NCBI GenBank assembly: GCA_028869725.1
Contig: JAGWRJ010000371.1
Coordinates: 1 to 15,874 of the forward strand
Length of the DNA stretch: 15,874 bases
Direction: 5' to 3'
Source of the DNA: Alphaproteobacteria bacterium
GTDB lineage: Bacteria > Pseudomonadota > Alphaproteobacteria > Micropepsales > Micropepsaceae
Part shown: piece by piece, positions 6,942 through 14,423 of the stretch
How the letters are laid out: every line of letters begins with the position of its first letter
Numbering within the stretch: the first letter of the stretch is position 1
The notes under the pieces: generated by a model
The model's input: only the letters and a program-made list of their open reading frames with translations
Databases searched by the model: none
What the model was told of the DNA's origin: nothing
Made by a program: the position numbers and the translations under genes

Positions 6942-7391
6942 ATGGGGTGGACAGACGAACGGGTCGAACAGCTCCGGTCCTTATGGACCGAAGGTCTGTC
7001 GGCCAGTCAGATTGCGCGAGTATTGGGTGGGGTGACCCGCAATGCCGTGATCGGCAAGGTCCACCGGCTGGGGCTGGCCGGGCGGGCGACCCCTGCGCGC
7101 GCCGAGCGGCCGCGCCTGCCATCGGCGCCCAAGGTGACGGTGCGCGCCCATACGCCGCCCGCACCGGTGGTGGAAGAAGATCCGGTTATTCTTGATGACG
7201 GCACCTTCGCCACAGTGCTGACCATCAATGACCGGATGTGCAGATGGCCGATCGGCGATCCCAGTGAGAACGAGTTCCATTTCTGCGGTCGCAAGCCGAA
7301 AAACGGCTCGCCTTACTGCGAAGCACATGCGCGCAAGGCGTACCAGCCCCAGCAGCGTCGCGAACGTGACAAGGGGCGCATGGCGAGCTGA
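6942..7391 (+). CDS. gcrA: GcrA cell-cycle regulator
   Basis: A 149-residue GcrA. The N-terminal helix-turn-helix starts MGWTDERVEQLRSLW and continues through SASQIARVLG and NAVIGKVHRLGLAGR (about residues 1-46). A Pro/Ala-rich linker follows, then the conserved C-terminal domain with CRWPIGDP at 100-107 and further Cys115, Cys126 and His129. In Caulobacter GcrA binds sigma-70 RNA polymerase and promotes transcription at promoters with methylated GANTC sites, coupling replication to expression of ctrA and division genes. The start is ATG at 6942, with GGGAGG 7 nt upstream; the frame is open further upstream but that part is unlike GcrA. The protein is shorter than the roughly 170 residues of Caulobacter because of the linker. 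It is divergent from argD and convergent with the LysR gene. Confidence 0.95.
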   Translation: MGWTDERVEQLRSLWTEGLSASQIARVLGGVTRNAVIGKVHRLGLAGRATPARAERPRLPSAPKVTVRAHTPPAPVVEEDPVILDDGTFATVLTINDRMCRWPIGDPSENEFHFCGRKPKNGSPYCEAHARKAYQPQQRRERDKGRMAS

Positions 7392-7404
7392 CGGAGACCT
7401 CAAA

Positions 7405-7422
7405 GCGCCCTATTCAGGGCGC
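7405..7422 (-). terminator. Hairpin at the lysR stop codon, between lysR and gcrA
   Basis: A perfect 7-bp stem (GCGCCCT / AGGGCGC) with a 4-nt loop spans the stop codon of the LysR gene and begins 13 bp after the gcrA stop. On the minus strand TTTGAGG follows the stem, so it looks like a weak terminator for the LysR gene; on the plus strand no T-run follows. Confidence 0.5.
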
Positions 7423-8334
7423 ACTCCAGGCTGCCGAGCGCACATCGAGGACATCGACCAGAAAGTCGATGACCGCCCTGACGCTCGGCAGCAATCCGCG
7501 CCGCGAGGTAAAGACCAGATGCATGGTCGCCTCATGGGAGCCCCATTGCGGTAGGATGTGGACCAGCTGCCCCTGTGATAGTGCGCCACGAAACTGCAGT
7601 TCCGGCAGATAGCCTACTCCCACCCCGTCCATGGTTGCCTGGCGCAGAATCGCAAAATCGGTGGCCGCAAGGCGCGGCTCGTGAACAAACTCCTGCTCCT
7701 GTCCGTTAGCGCCGACCAGAATCCAGCGGTCGGTACCGGGAATCTCGGTAAAGCCGAGCGTGGGAAACCGCTGCAGATCCTCGAGGCTTTCTGGCGTGCC
7801 GAGCCTGGCAAGCAGACCGGGGCTCGCCATCAGCCGCGACTGGGTGCGGCCGATGATCTTGAGCTGAAGTCCGACATCGGTATCTAGGCGCTCGCGCACC
7901 CGCACCGCCACGTCCACCCCTTCCTCGATGAGATTGATCCGCCGGTTGGTGACAATCATCTGGATGCGCAGTCTGGGAAAGCGCTCCAGAAATCCCGGCA
8001 ATGCAACGGCCAATAGCCGGTCCGCCCCGACCGGGCAGGAGATGCGGACCACCCCCTGTGGTTCTGCCTTCAGCCGGCTTGCCGCCGCTTCAATAGTGTC
8101 GGCCTCGGCCAGCGCCGCGCGGGCATGACGGTAGACGTCCTGGCCAATTTCGGTCACGGCAAAGCGCCGGGTGGAACGCTCGAGCAGACGTACGCCAAGC
8201 TCGTCTTCAAGCGCACGGATTCGCCGACTGATGCGCGATTTGGGTACGCCCATTGCCCTGCCCGCCGCCGAAAATCCACCATGGGCGACGACGGCGACCA
8301 GCAGCCTCAGATCGTTCAAATCCCCGATGGGCAT
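7414..8334 (-). CDS. LysR-type transcriptional regulator
   Basis: A 306-residue LTTR of normal length. The N-terminal winged helix-turn-helix (about residues 4-63) contains DLRLLVAVVAHGGFSAAGRA and then VPKSRISRRIRALEDELGVR, followed by ERSTRRFAVTEIG. The remainder, from about residue 90, is the periplasmic-binding-protein-like effector domain. VPKSRISRRI rather than the usual S-Q-P-A-VS-I recognition helix is typical of the CrgA/DmlR-like branch (AaeR/PtrR group), which often controls stress or catabolic genes. Regulators of this family commonly repress themselves and activate a divergent gene, but no gene is divergent here: the upstream neighbour is phoB, ending in the same orientation. The target is therefore unknown. 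A near-palindrome at 8383-8398 may be its operator. Confidence 0.92.
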   Translation of the reverse strand: MPIGDLNDLRLLVAVVAHGGFSAAGRAMGVPKSRISRRIRALEDELGVRLLERSTRRFAVTEIGQDVYRHARAALAEADTIEAAASRLKAEPQGVVRISCPVGADRLLAVALPGFLERFPRLRIQMIVTNRRINLIEEGVDVAVRVRERLDTDVGLQLKIIGRTQSRLMASPGLLARLGTPESLEDLQRFPTLGFTEIPGTDRWILVGANGQEQEFVHEPRLAATDFAILRQATMDGVGVGYLPELQFRGALSQGQLVHILPQWGSHEATMHLVFTSRRGLLPSVRAVIDFLVDVLDVRSAAWSAP

Positions 8335-8350
8335 TGTTCTGCCTGCAGGA

Positions 8351-8374
8351 CCCGCGCGCGCAACGAGGCGCGGG
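8351..8374 (-). promoter_or_regulatory. GC-rich hairpin in the lysR leader
   Basis: A perfect 7-bp stem (CCCGCGC / GCGCGGG) with a 10-nt loop lies 16 bp upstream of the LysR ATG on the minus strand. It sits just before the weak AGGCAG ribosome site, where it could affect translation or early transcription. Confidence 0.3.
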
Positions 8375-8382
8375 ATTACCGG

Positions 8383-8398
8383 TACCGTTGCAACGATA
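8383..8398. promoter_or_regulatory. Near-palindromic operator candidate upstream of lysR
   Basis: TACCGTTGCAACGATA has a perfect 10-bp core (CGTTGCAACG, 8386-8395) and one mismatched pair outside it. It lies 49 bp before the LysR start, a usual place for an autoregulatory site. Its half, CCGTTGCA, recurs in the argD-gcrA control region. Confidence 0.4.
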
Positions 8399-8517
8399 GA
8401 TCACGCGTCGCGCTCTGGGCAATGCGCGTTTGGATGAGCAAGCAGGTGATTTGCCTTTTACTGGTGCCTGCACCAAGCCACGTCACACCCGGGCAAGCAG
8501 TGGCAGCGCGGCCCTAC

Positions 8518-9228
8518 TCAGGCAGTTTCTTTGACAAACGCGTCGTCGAGCGCATAGCCCGCAGAGCGCACCGTGCGGATCGGATCGCGGACGCCCTCGA
8601 TATTGAGGGCCTTGCGCAGACGGCCGACATGGACATCCACTGTCCGCGCCTCGACATAGACATCAGAACCCCATACCGCATCCAGCAGCTGTTCGCGGCT
8701 GAAGACACGACCAGGATGCTGCAGCAGATGATCGAGCAGTTTGAACTCAGTCGGCCCCAAATGAATGTCACGACCATGGCGGCGGACGCGATGGGCGGCG
8801 CGATCCATTTCGATGTCGCCGATACGCACGACATCTTCGGCCAGACCTGGCCGGATGCGACGCATCACGGCCCGCAGCCGCGCAAGCAATTCGGTCATCG
8901 AAAATGGCTTGGTAATGTAATCGTCTGCCCCCGTATCGAGGCCGCGGATGCGATCGCTTTCCTCGCCGCGCGCGGTCAGCATCAGGATCGGAATATTGCG
9001 GGTCTCCTGTCTGGTGCGCAGACGGCGGCAAACCTCGATCCCTGACAGCTGCGGCAGCATCCAGTCCAGCACAACGACATCCGGCCGCTCCTCATTGGCG
9101 ACCAGCAGGGCCTCTTCACCGTCTCTGGCTTCAAGGACACGATAGCCCTCGCGTTCGAGATTATAGCGCAACAGCGTGACAAGTGCGGCTTCATCTTCGA
9201 CGACAAGGACGGTCGGCTTCAACGTCAT
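8518..9228 (-). CDS. phoB: Phosphate regulon response regulator PhoB
   Basis: A 236-residue OmpR/PhoB-type response regulator. The receiver domain (about 5-120) has the acidic pocket E11-D12, the phosphoacceptor D55 in VVVLDWMLPQ, and the ITKPF lysine motif. The C-terminal winged helix contains LGPTEFKLLDHLLQHPGRVF and TVDVHVGRLRKAL. Phosphorylated PhoB binds Pho boxes and activates phosphate-starvation genes. The assignment rests on overall similarity and on the phoR and phoU neighbours. ATG at 9228 overlaps the phoU stop as ATGA, so translation is likely coupled. A 183-bp gap separates its end from the LysR gene, and no T-tailed terminator was seen there. Confidence 0.95.
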   Translation of the reverse strand: MTLKPTVLVVEDEAALVTLLRYNLEREGYRVLEARDGEEALLVANEERPDVVVLDWMLPQLSGIEVCRRLRTRQETRNIPILMLTARGEESDRIRGLDTGADDYITKPFSMTELLARLRAVMRRIRPGLAEDVVRIGDIEMDRAAHRVRRHGRDIHLGPTEFKLLDHLLQHPGRVFSREQLLDAVWGSDVYVEARTVDVHVGRLRKALNIEGVRDPIRTVRSAGYALDDAFVKETA

Positions 9229-9944
9229 GGCTGCTCACGTTCAAATGGCACGGTCGTGGTGCTGGTGACATCCAGTTTGGGACGATCAATCGACAGATGG
9301 CCGCCTTTCACCATATGATAGACGGTCTCAGCGATATTGGTGGCGTGATCGCCCGCACGCTCTATGTTCTTGGCCACGAACAGGAGATGGGCACACAGAC
9401 CGATGGTGCGCGGATCTTCCATCATGTAGGTCAGAAGTTCACGAAACAGGCTGTTGTAGATCTCGTCGATTTCACCGTCATTGCGCCACACGGTAACCGC
9501 ACCTTCGGAGTCGCGGTCGCTGTAGGAATCAAGTACCAGCTTCAGCTGGGACAGCGCTGCCCGGCCCATGCGCGCGAGGCTCTGGGTCAGACGGATCGGA
9601 GGCTCGCGGTTGAGCACCAGTGCGCGCTTGGAAATATTCTTGGCGAGATCGCCGATGCGTTCGAGCTCGCTGGCGATTTTGATCGCCGCAAGCGTCTCAC
9701 GCAGATCGACGGCCATGGGCTGGCGCAGAGCCAGGAGCTTGAGCGCCTTGTCCTCGATCTCCTGCTGCAGCACATCCACTTTGGGATCCTGGCTGATCGC
9801 CCGTTCTGCGAGCTGGGTATCGCGCCGTGCGATGGCATCGATCGCATCAGCGAGCTGGGATTCGACGAGACCGCCCATCTGCGCCACGGTGGCAGCAAGA
9901 CCCTCGAGCTGCTCGGTAAAGGCTTTGACTGTATGTTCGCTCAT
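9225..9944 (-). CDS. phoU: Phosphate signalling protein PhoU
   Basis: A 239-residue cytoplasmic PhoU, normal length. It consists of two similar three-helix halves, each carrying a metal-binding motif: ERIGD at 95-99 and ERAGD at 195-199. PhoU connects the Pst phosphate transporter to PhoR and keeps PhoR inhibitory when phosphate is plentiful. ATG at 9944 has AGGAG 4 nt upstream. The gene lies 74 bp after phoR, a gap that in many relatives is filled by pstC, pstA and pstB. It overlaps phoB. Confidence 0.96.
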   Translation of the reverse strand: MSEHTVKAFTEQLEGLAATVAQMGGLVESQLADAIDAIARRDTQLAERAISQDPKVDVLQQEIEDKALKLLALRQPMAVDLRETLAAIKIASELERIGDLAKNISKRALVLNREPPIRLTQSLARMGRAALSQLKLVLDSYSDRDSEGAVTVWRNDGEIDEIYNSLFRELLTYMMEDPRTIGLCAHLLFVAKNIERAGDHATNIAETVYHMVKGGHLSIDRPKLDVTSTTTVPFEREQP

Positions 9945-9955
9945 GATGCTCCTGT

Positions 9956-9973
9956 CCGGGGCCTTTGCCCTGG
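9956..9973 (-). other. Hairpin in the phoR-phoU gap
   Basis: A 7-bp stem, including one G-T pair, with a 4-nt loop lies 11 bp before the phoU start. It has no T-run. It might set the relative expression of phoR and phoU, or have no role. Confidence 0.25.
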
Positions 9974-10018
9974 CTCCCTGGATAGCTACGCGCTCAAGGC
10001 CACGTCATTGCAACAGTT

Positions 10019-11395
10019 TTATAAAGCTTCCGTGACACCCCGGGGTTCCAGCTCCGCGGCCGGAGCGGCCGGCAGCGTCACCGTAAAATTCGAACCCTGA
10101 CCGGGCTGGCTTTCGATACTGAGGCGCCCCTGGTGCCGGCTGACGATGTGCTTGACGATGGCAAGGCCAAGACCAGTGCCGCCGCGTTCACGACTGCGCT
10201 TGACATCGACCCGGTAGAACCGCTCGGTCAGGCGCGGAATGGCCTCTCGGGGTATGCCCTCCCCATCATCGCGCACGCTGACTGCGACCATGGCACCTGC
10301 ACCGCGGCGGCTCTGCCCCGCCACTGCCGACAGGGTCAGCCACACATGGCCGCCGCGGCGGCCATATTTGATCGCGTTGTGGATCAGGTTCTGGAACAGC
10401 TGGATCAGCTCGTCGCGCTGGCCTGTGACCTGAGGTAACGCTGCAGGCGCCTCGATGCGGATCTCGACCTCATCCGCCGCCGCCAGGGGGGTAAGTGCCG
10501 CCGCCGCATCGCGCACCACGCTCTCAAGGTCGACACGACCCGAGGGCGGAACATGCTCGTTCTGTTCGATGCGGGTCAGAGAGAGCAGATCGTCGATCAG
10601 CCGGCGCATGCGCCCGGATTCAACACTCATGATATCGAGAAACTTCTCGCGCGCCTCCGCATCGTCCCGGGCGTGGCCCTTGAGAGTTTCGATGAATCCG
10701 GACACCGCGGCCAAAGGCGTACGCAGTTCATGACTGGCATTGGCGACAAAGTCGGCGCGCGCCTCCTCGGCGCGGCGAATGGCTGTCAGATCATGCAGGA
10801 GCAGCGCCGTCAGCGGCGGGTCCTGACCGACGCGCGTGACATGGGCTTCGTAATGGCGTTCGAGCGGCACGTGAACGGTGAACGCGATCGAACTCGGTTC
10901 GCCCGAGACACGGGTGCGCTCCACAGCCTCAAGCACCGACGGCGTGCGGAAGACGGCAGCAACCGGCTTCTTCTGGGCATCAAGCCCAATTACTGCGCGC
11001 ATCGCCTTGTTGGCCAGGATGACCCGCCCGGACGCATCGAGGAGAAGCACTGGCACAGCCAGATGCTCAAGAATCTCGCGGGCGGCCACCGGCAGGTTCT
11101 GCTCAAGCCTTACCTCGGGAATGCTGTCTGCCCGTTCCAGGCGAGCCCGACGACCGGCCAGGGCACCAGCCACTGCGCAGAGTACGGCCAGACCAAGACT
11201 GAGCCACGCAGATGCGGGCCCCGCCCACAGGGTCGCGACGGCCCCTGCCACAAGCCCCACTGATACGGCCAACCAGGCTTTGCGGTCCAAGTGTCCTCCC
11301 GTTCTGCCCCGCCCTCTCGCCACAGCGATTCGCTTCACCACTATACGCGCAGCTCTGCGACGCTGCCGCAACATCGTTGCCCCGAACCCTTTCAT
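10019..11395 (-). CDS. phoR: Phosphate regulon sensor histidine kinase PhoR
   Basis: A 458-residue membrane histidine kinase. Two hydrophobic helices at about 40-82 are joined by a very short loop, so there is no periplasmic sensor domain, as in PhoR. A PAS domain follows (about 105-210, with VPVLLLDASGRVILANKAM). The HisKA box SHELRTPL has the phosphorylated H222. The ATPase domain has the N box (FQNLIHNAIKYG), G1 (VRDDGEGIP) and G2 (GGTGLGLAIVKHI). PhoR phosphorylates PhoB when phosphate is low. The start is uncertain: ATG at 11395 and ATG at 11374 are both possible and neither has a strong ribosome site; the N-terminus is unusually basic. The gene is divergent from the symporter operon. 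Confidence 0.94.
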   Translation of the reverse strand: MKGFGATMLRQRRRAARIVVKRIAVARGRGRTGGHLDRKAWLAVSVGLVAGAVATLWAGPASAWLSLGLAVLCAVAGALAGRRARLERADSIPEVRLEQNLPVAAREILEHLAVPVLLLDASGRVILANKAMRAVIGLDAQKKPVAAVFRTPSVLEAVERTRVSGEPSSIAFTVHVPLERHYEAHVTRVGQDPPLTALLLHDLTAIRRAEEARADFVANASHELRTPLAAVSGFIETLKGHARDDAEAREKFLDIMSVESGRMRRLIDDLLSLTRIEQNEHVPPSGRVDLESVVRDAAAALTPLAAADEVEIRIEAPAALPQVTGQRDELIQLFQNLIHNAIKYGRRGGHVWLTLSAVAGQSRRGAGAMVAVSVRDDGEGIPREAIPRLTERFYRVDVKRSRERGGTGLGLAIVKHIVSRHQGRLSIESQPGQGSNFTVTLPAAPAAELEPRGVTEAL

Positions 11396-11487
11396 GTGGG
11401 CTCAAGGGATCCGGCTTGACCTGACGCGCACCGCTGCCGGAACATGATGCTGCGGCTGGCTTTGTGCCGCGAGGCTCAGGACAGATC

Positions 11488-12993
11488 ATGCCCACAGCTA
11501 AGGCCGTACCGCATCCCTCCGAGCTGACCTCGCTGCGCACCAAACTGTTCTACGGCTTTGGCTCGGTCTCGTTTGGCGTCAAAACCAATGGCTTCCAGAC
11601 CATTCTCCTGCCTTTTTACAATCTCGTCCTTGGCCTGCCGCCACAATGGGTTGGCGCTGCACTGGGTTTTGCGCTCATCTTTGATGCCTTTCTGGACCCC
11701 TTCGTCGGACAACTATCCGACAATCTCCACACACGCTGGGGGCGACGTCACCCCCTGATGTATGCGAGCGCCCTGCCGGTCGCACTCAGCTATCTGCTCC
11801 TGTGGAACCCGCCGGCTCTCTCCAAGCCAGAACTCTTCGCCTGGCTCGTGGTCTGCGCCATCATCACCCGGACCTTCATCACCTTCTACGAAATCCCCAG
11901 CTCGGCCCTGGTGCCCGAACTTACGGACGACTACGACGAGCGGACGTCATTTCTTGCCTATCGGGTATTCTTTGGCTGGTACGGCGGAATGACCATGCTC
12001 ACACTCGCCTACCTCGTCCTTCTCAAACCTGACGCCACCCACAAGGTGGGCCAGCTCAACGAAGCAGGGTACCATACCTACGGCCTGATCGCGGCAATAG
12101 TCATGTTCGCGGCGATCATGATTTCGGCCGCAGGCACGCACCGCTTCATCCCCCTCTTTCGCAAGCCGCAGGTCGAGCGCCAGTCGTTGCGCGCTTACAG
12201 CAGGCAGATGCTGGAAACACTTGCCAACCGGCCATTTCTGATCCTGATGGTATCGACCCTTCTTACCAGTCTTGCGACCGGGCTGGTGTTCGCACTGACA
12301 TTCTACATCAACACGTATTTCTGGCGTCTCAGCAGTGAGCAGATCGGTATCCTCTCCTTTGCCATATTCCTGGCAGTGGCGATCGCGTTCGCGATTTCTC
12401 CACCCCTGTCGCGACGGTTCGGCAAGAAATTCGCGGCCATTTCGATGTTCACGATTGGCGGGGTCATCATGATGGCGCCGCCTGTCCTGGCACTATTCGG
12501 CGCCTTTGTCCCCTTAAGCTCGCCCCTTCTGCTGCCCCTGCTCTTTGCCGCCTCAACGGTTGGCTCGGCCCTTACCATCGGACCTTCGATCATGGTCGGG
12601 GCCATGATCGCCGACGTGGTCGAGCACAGCGAAATCACCACCGGCCGGCGCTCGGAGGGGCTGTTCTTTGCTGGCAGCAGCTTCCTTCAGAAGGCCGTGT
12701 CCGGACTGGGGTTGCTCGGCTCGGGCGTCCTCTTGTGGGCGGTGGGCTTTCCCACGCATGCCGTCCCGGGTGCCGTGTCAAACGCCGTCGTGATCCGCTT
12801 CGTCATCGTCTATCTCGGCACGACGTCGGCCCTTTACGCGGCGGGATTTGCCATTCTGGCCCGTTTTCCCATCGATCGTGAGGACCATCGTGCGAATTTA
12901 CAGGCCCTGGCCGGCCAGTCTGCGCTTGCAGCCCCAGCCATATCATCCGATCTTGCCCTAGAGGTAAGCACGGGGGCCGAGAGAGCCGAATGA
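11488..12993 (+). CDS. GPH / MFS_2 family cation-coupled symporter
   Basis: A 501-residue major facilitator with about 12 hydrophobic segments, of the glycoside-pentoside-hexuronide (MelB-like, MFS_2) branch. FDAFLDP at 65-71 matches the WDAINDP region of MelB, placing D66 and D70 where MelB has its cation-site Asp55 and Asp59. It is followed by GQLSDNLHTRWGRRHP at 74-89, the family's loop motif. The transporter should sit in the inner membrane and use a Na+ or H+ gradient. The substrate is not evident; MFS_2 also includes lysolipid carriers, so it need not be a sugar. ATG at 11488 has AGGACA 5 nt upstream and is preferred over the in-frame GTG at 11464. The stop overlaps the TetR-type start as ATGA. 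A TTGACC at 11416-11421 could be the -35, but its -10 is poor. Confidence 0.88.
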   Translation: MPTAKAVPHPSELTSLRTKLFYGFGSVSFGVKTNGFQTILLPFYNLVLGLPPQWVGAALGFALIFDAFLDPFVGQLSDNLHTRWGRRHPLMYASALPVALSYLLLWNPPALSKPELFAWLVVCAIITRTFITFYEIPSSALVPELTDDYDERTSFLAYRVFFGWYGGMTMLTLAYLVLLKPDATHKVGQLNEAGYHTYGLIAAIVMFAAIMISAAGTHRFIPLFRKPQVERQSLRAYSRQMLETLANRPFLILMVSTLLTSLATGLVFALTFYINTYFWRLSSEQIGILSFAIFLAVAIAFAISPPLSRRFGKKFAAISMFTIGGVIMMAPPVLALFGAFVPLSSPLLLPLLFAASTVGSALTIGPSIMVGAMIADVVEHSEITTGRRSEGLFFAGSSFLQKAVSGLGLLGSGVLLWAVGFPTHAVPGAVSNAVVIRFVIVYLGTTSALYAAGFAILARFPIDREDHRANLQALAGQSALAAPAISSDLALEVSTGAERAE

Positions 12994-14258
12994 GCGCCAA
13001 CGCCACACCGCCGCATCTTGACGTTCTGGCCACGGAACAGGACCGTGAACCCCGCGCCAGCCCCCGCTATGCCCGCAAGAAGGATGCGATTGTCTCGGCT
13101 GCGACTGGCATTTTGAACCGGCGCGGCGTCAAGGGCATGACGCTGGCCGACGTTGCCGCTGCCGTGGATCTGTCCACCACCTCGGTGACCTATTACTTCA
13201 AGAAGAAAGAGGACCTGGCGGTTGCCTGCTTTCTGCGCGGCATCGAGTGGTTCGACCGGCTTGCTGCGGCGGCGTTCGTGTCCAGCGATCCAAAGGTCAG
13301 GCTGAGGCGCTTTCTCGAGCTCTATCTGGAGAGCAACCGACGCATCCGCGAAGGCGAAGAGCCCCTCATTGCGATGTTCAACGACATCCGCGCGCTCAAG
13401 GAGCCTTATCTGAGCATCGTCTCCGAGCCCTATACCGCACTGTTCCGGCGTATCCGCACCCTGTTCCAGGGGCCTGGCGTAACGCTGTCACGCAATGCAG
13501 CCAACGCACGCACCCACGCGCTGATGGAGCAGATCCTGTGGTCGGTGGCCTGGCTGCCACGCTATCACGTCGAGGACTATCCGCGGATCGCAGCGCGTCT
13601 TTATGACATTCTGACTATGGGACTTGCGCCGGAAGGCGCCTCCTGGCAACCGCTGGTGCTCAACGATGTGCTCTCGTGTCCCGACGAGGCCGGTGCCCGC
13701 CAGCGCGAGACCTTCCTGGTCGCCGCTACCAAACTCATCAATCTGCACGGCTATCGCGGCGCCTCGGTGGAAAAGATCTCCGCCCATCTTCACGTCACCA
13801 AAGGTTCGTTCTACCACCACAACGAAGCCAAGGATGATCTGGTCGTAGCCTGCTTCGAACGCACGTTCGAAGCCATTCGTCGCATCCAGTCCGCCGCGAT
13901 GAGTTCGCACGGAAACGGCTGGCAGCGCCTGTGCTCAGCGGCTGCCACTCTTGCCCAGTACCAGGTGTCCGAATACGGTCCGCTGCTGCGTGGCGGGGCG
14001 CTGTCGGCCCTGCCCGAACCCATCCGCAACGACATGGTCGCCCGCTGGACGCGCGCCACCGACCGCTTCGCAGCGATGATCTCGGACGGTGCTGCCGAGG
14101 GCGCGGTACGGCCCGTCGATCCGGTACTTGCCGCCCAATCGCTGCATGCCGCCTTAAGTGCTGCAGCTTCAATAGAGCTTGCCGTGCCTGGCGCCAATCC
14201 GAATGAAGCGGCCGAGCTTTACGCCAAACCATTCCTCATGGGGATCTTCACGCTGTGA
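12990..14258 (+). CDS. Tandem TetR-type regulator (two TetR units in one chain)
   Basis: A 422-residue protein, about twice the usual TetR length, with two separate TetR DNA-binding domains. The first (about 30-81) runs through GVKGMTLADVAAAVDLS and TSVTYYFKKKEDLAVACF. The second (about 239-288) runs through GYRGASVEKISAHLHVT and GSFYHHNEAKDDLVVACF. Each is followed by roughly 135-160 mostly helical residues that would be the ligand and dimer domain. TetR proteins usually bind as dimers, so one chain could act as a pseudo-dimer or bind two operators. The ATG at 12990 overlaps the symporter stop (ATGA), so the two genes are surely co-translated and the regulator probably represses the operon. 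No frameshift or stop separates the halves, so this is a true fusion. The ligand is unknown. Confidence 0.93.
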   Translation: MSANATPPHLDVLATEQDREPRASPRYARKKDAIVSAATGILNRRGVKGMTLADVAAAVDLSTTSVTYYFKKKEDLAVACFLRGIEWFDRLAAAAFVSSDPKVRLRRFLELYLESNRRIREGEEPLIAMFNDIRALKEPYLSIVSEPYTALFRRIRTLFQGPGVTLSRNAANARTHALMEQILWSVAWLPRYHVEDYPRIAARLYDILTMGLAPEGASWQPLVLNDVLSCPDEAGARQRETFLVAATKLINLHGYRGASVEKISAHLHVTKGSFYHHNEAKDDLVVACFERTFEAIRRIQSAAMSSHGNGWQRLCSAAATLAQYQVSEYGPLLRGGALSALPEPIRNDMVARWTRATDRFAAMISDGAAEGAVRPVDPVLAAQSLHAALSAAASIELAVPGANPNEAAELYAKPFLMGIFTL

Positions 14259-14423
14259 TGCTCACCGGCGTCGGCGCTCCAATCAGCCTGACTTCTCTCT
14301 CGCGCGCTTCGCGCTGACACGAGATTGTGACAAAACGCTGAATGCCCCGCCTGCAGACGCCGTCTTCAACTTCGCTAGAGCTCCGCTCCGGCACCGCATA
14401 CCCGCCCATGACGAGACCAGTCG
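14259..14423. other. Convergent gap between the TetR-type gene and lrp-like gene
   Basis: Non-coding, 165 bp. It holds a short GCGCG-CTT-CGCGC hairpin near 14300 and a 6-bp inverted repeat TGACGA / TCGTCA (14409-14414 and 14421-14426) spanning the Lrp stop codon. Neither has a T-run, so these are only possible terminators. Confidence 0.35.

Noticed and set aside
8462..8475. Hairpin TGGTG-CCTG-CACCA after phoB as a terminator
   Set aside because: The stem is short, and the T-run lies on the wrong side for phoB transcription.
9225..9228. phoU-phoB overlap as a sign of frameshift or truncation
   Set aside because: Both proteins have full family length and the ATGA overlap is ordinary translational coupling.
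9945..10018. A Pho box between phoR and phoU
   Set aside because: ACGTCAT on the plus strand resembles one half-site, but the second half 11 bp away does not match; too weak to report.
8125..10100. Two long plus-strand frames (8125-9045 and 9183-10100) antisense to lysR, phoB and phoU
   Set aside because: The minus-strand genes are unmistakable; the plus frames have no domain pattern or ribosome site.
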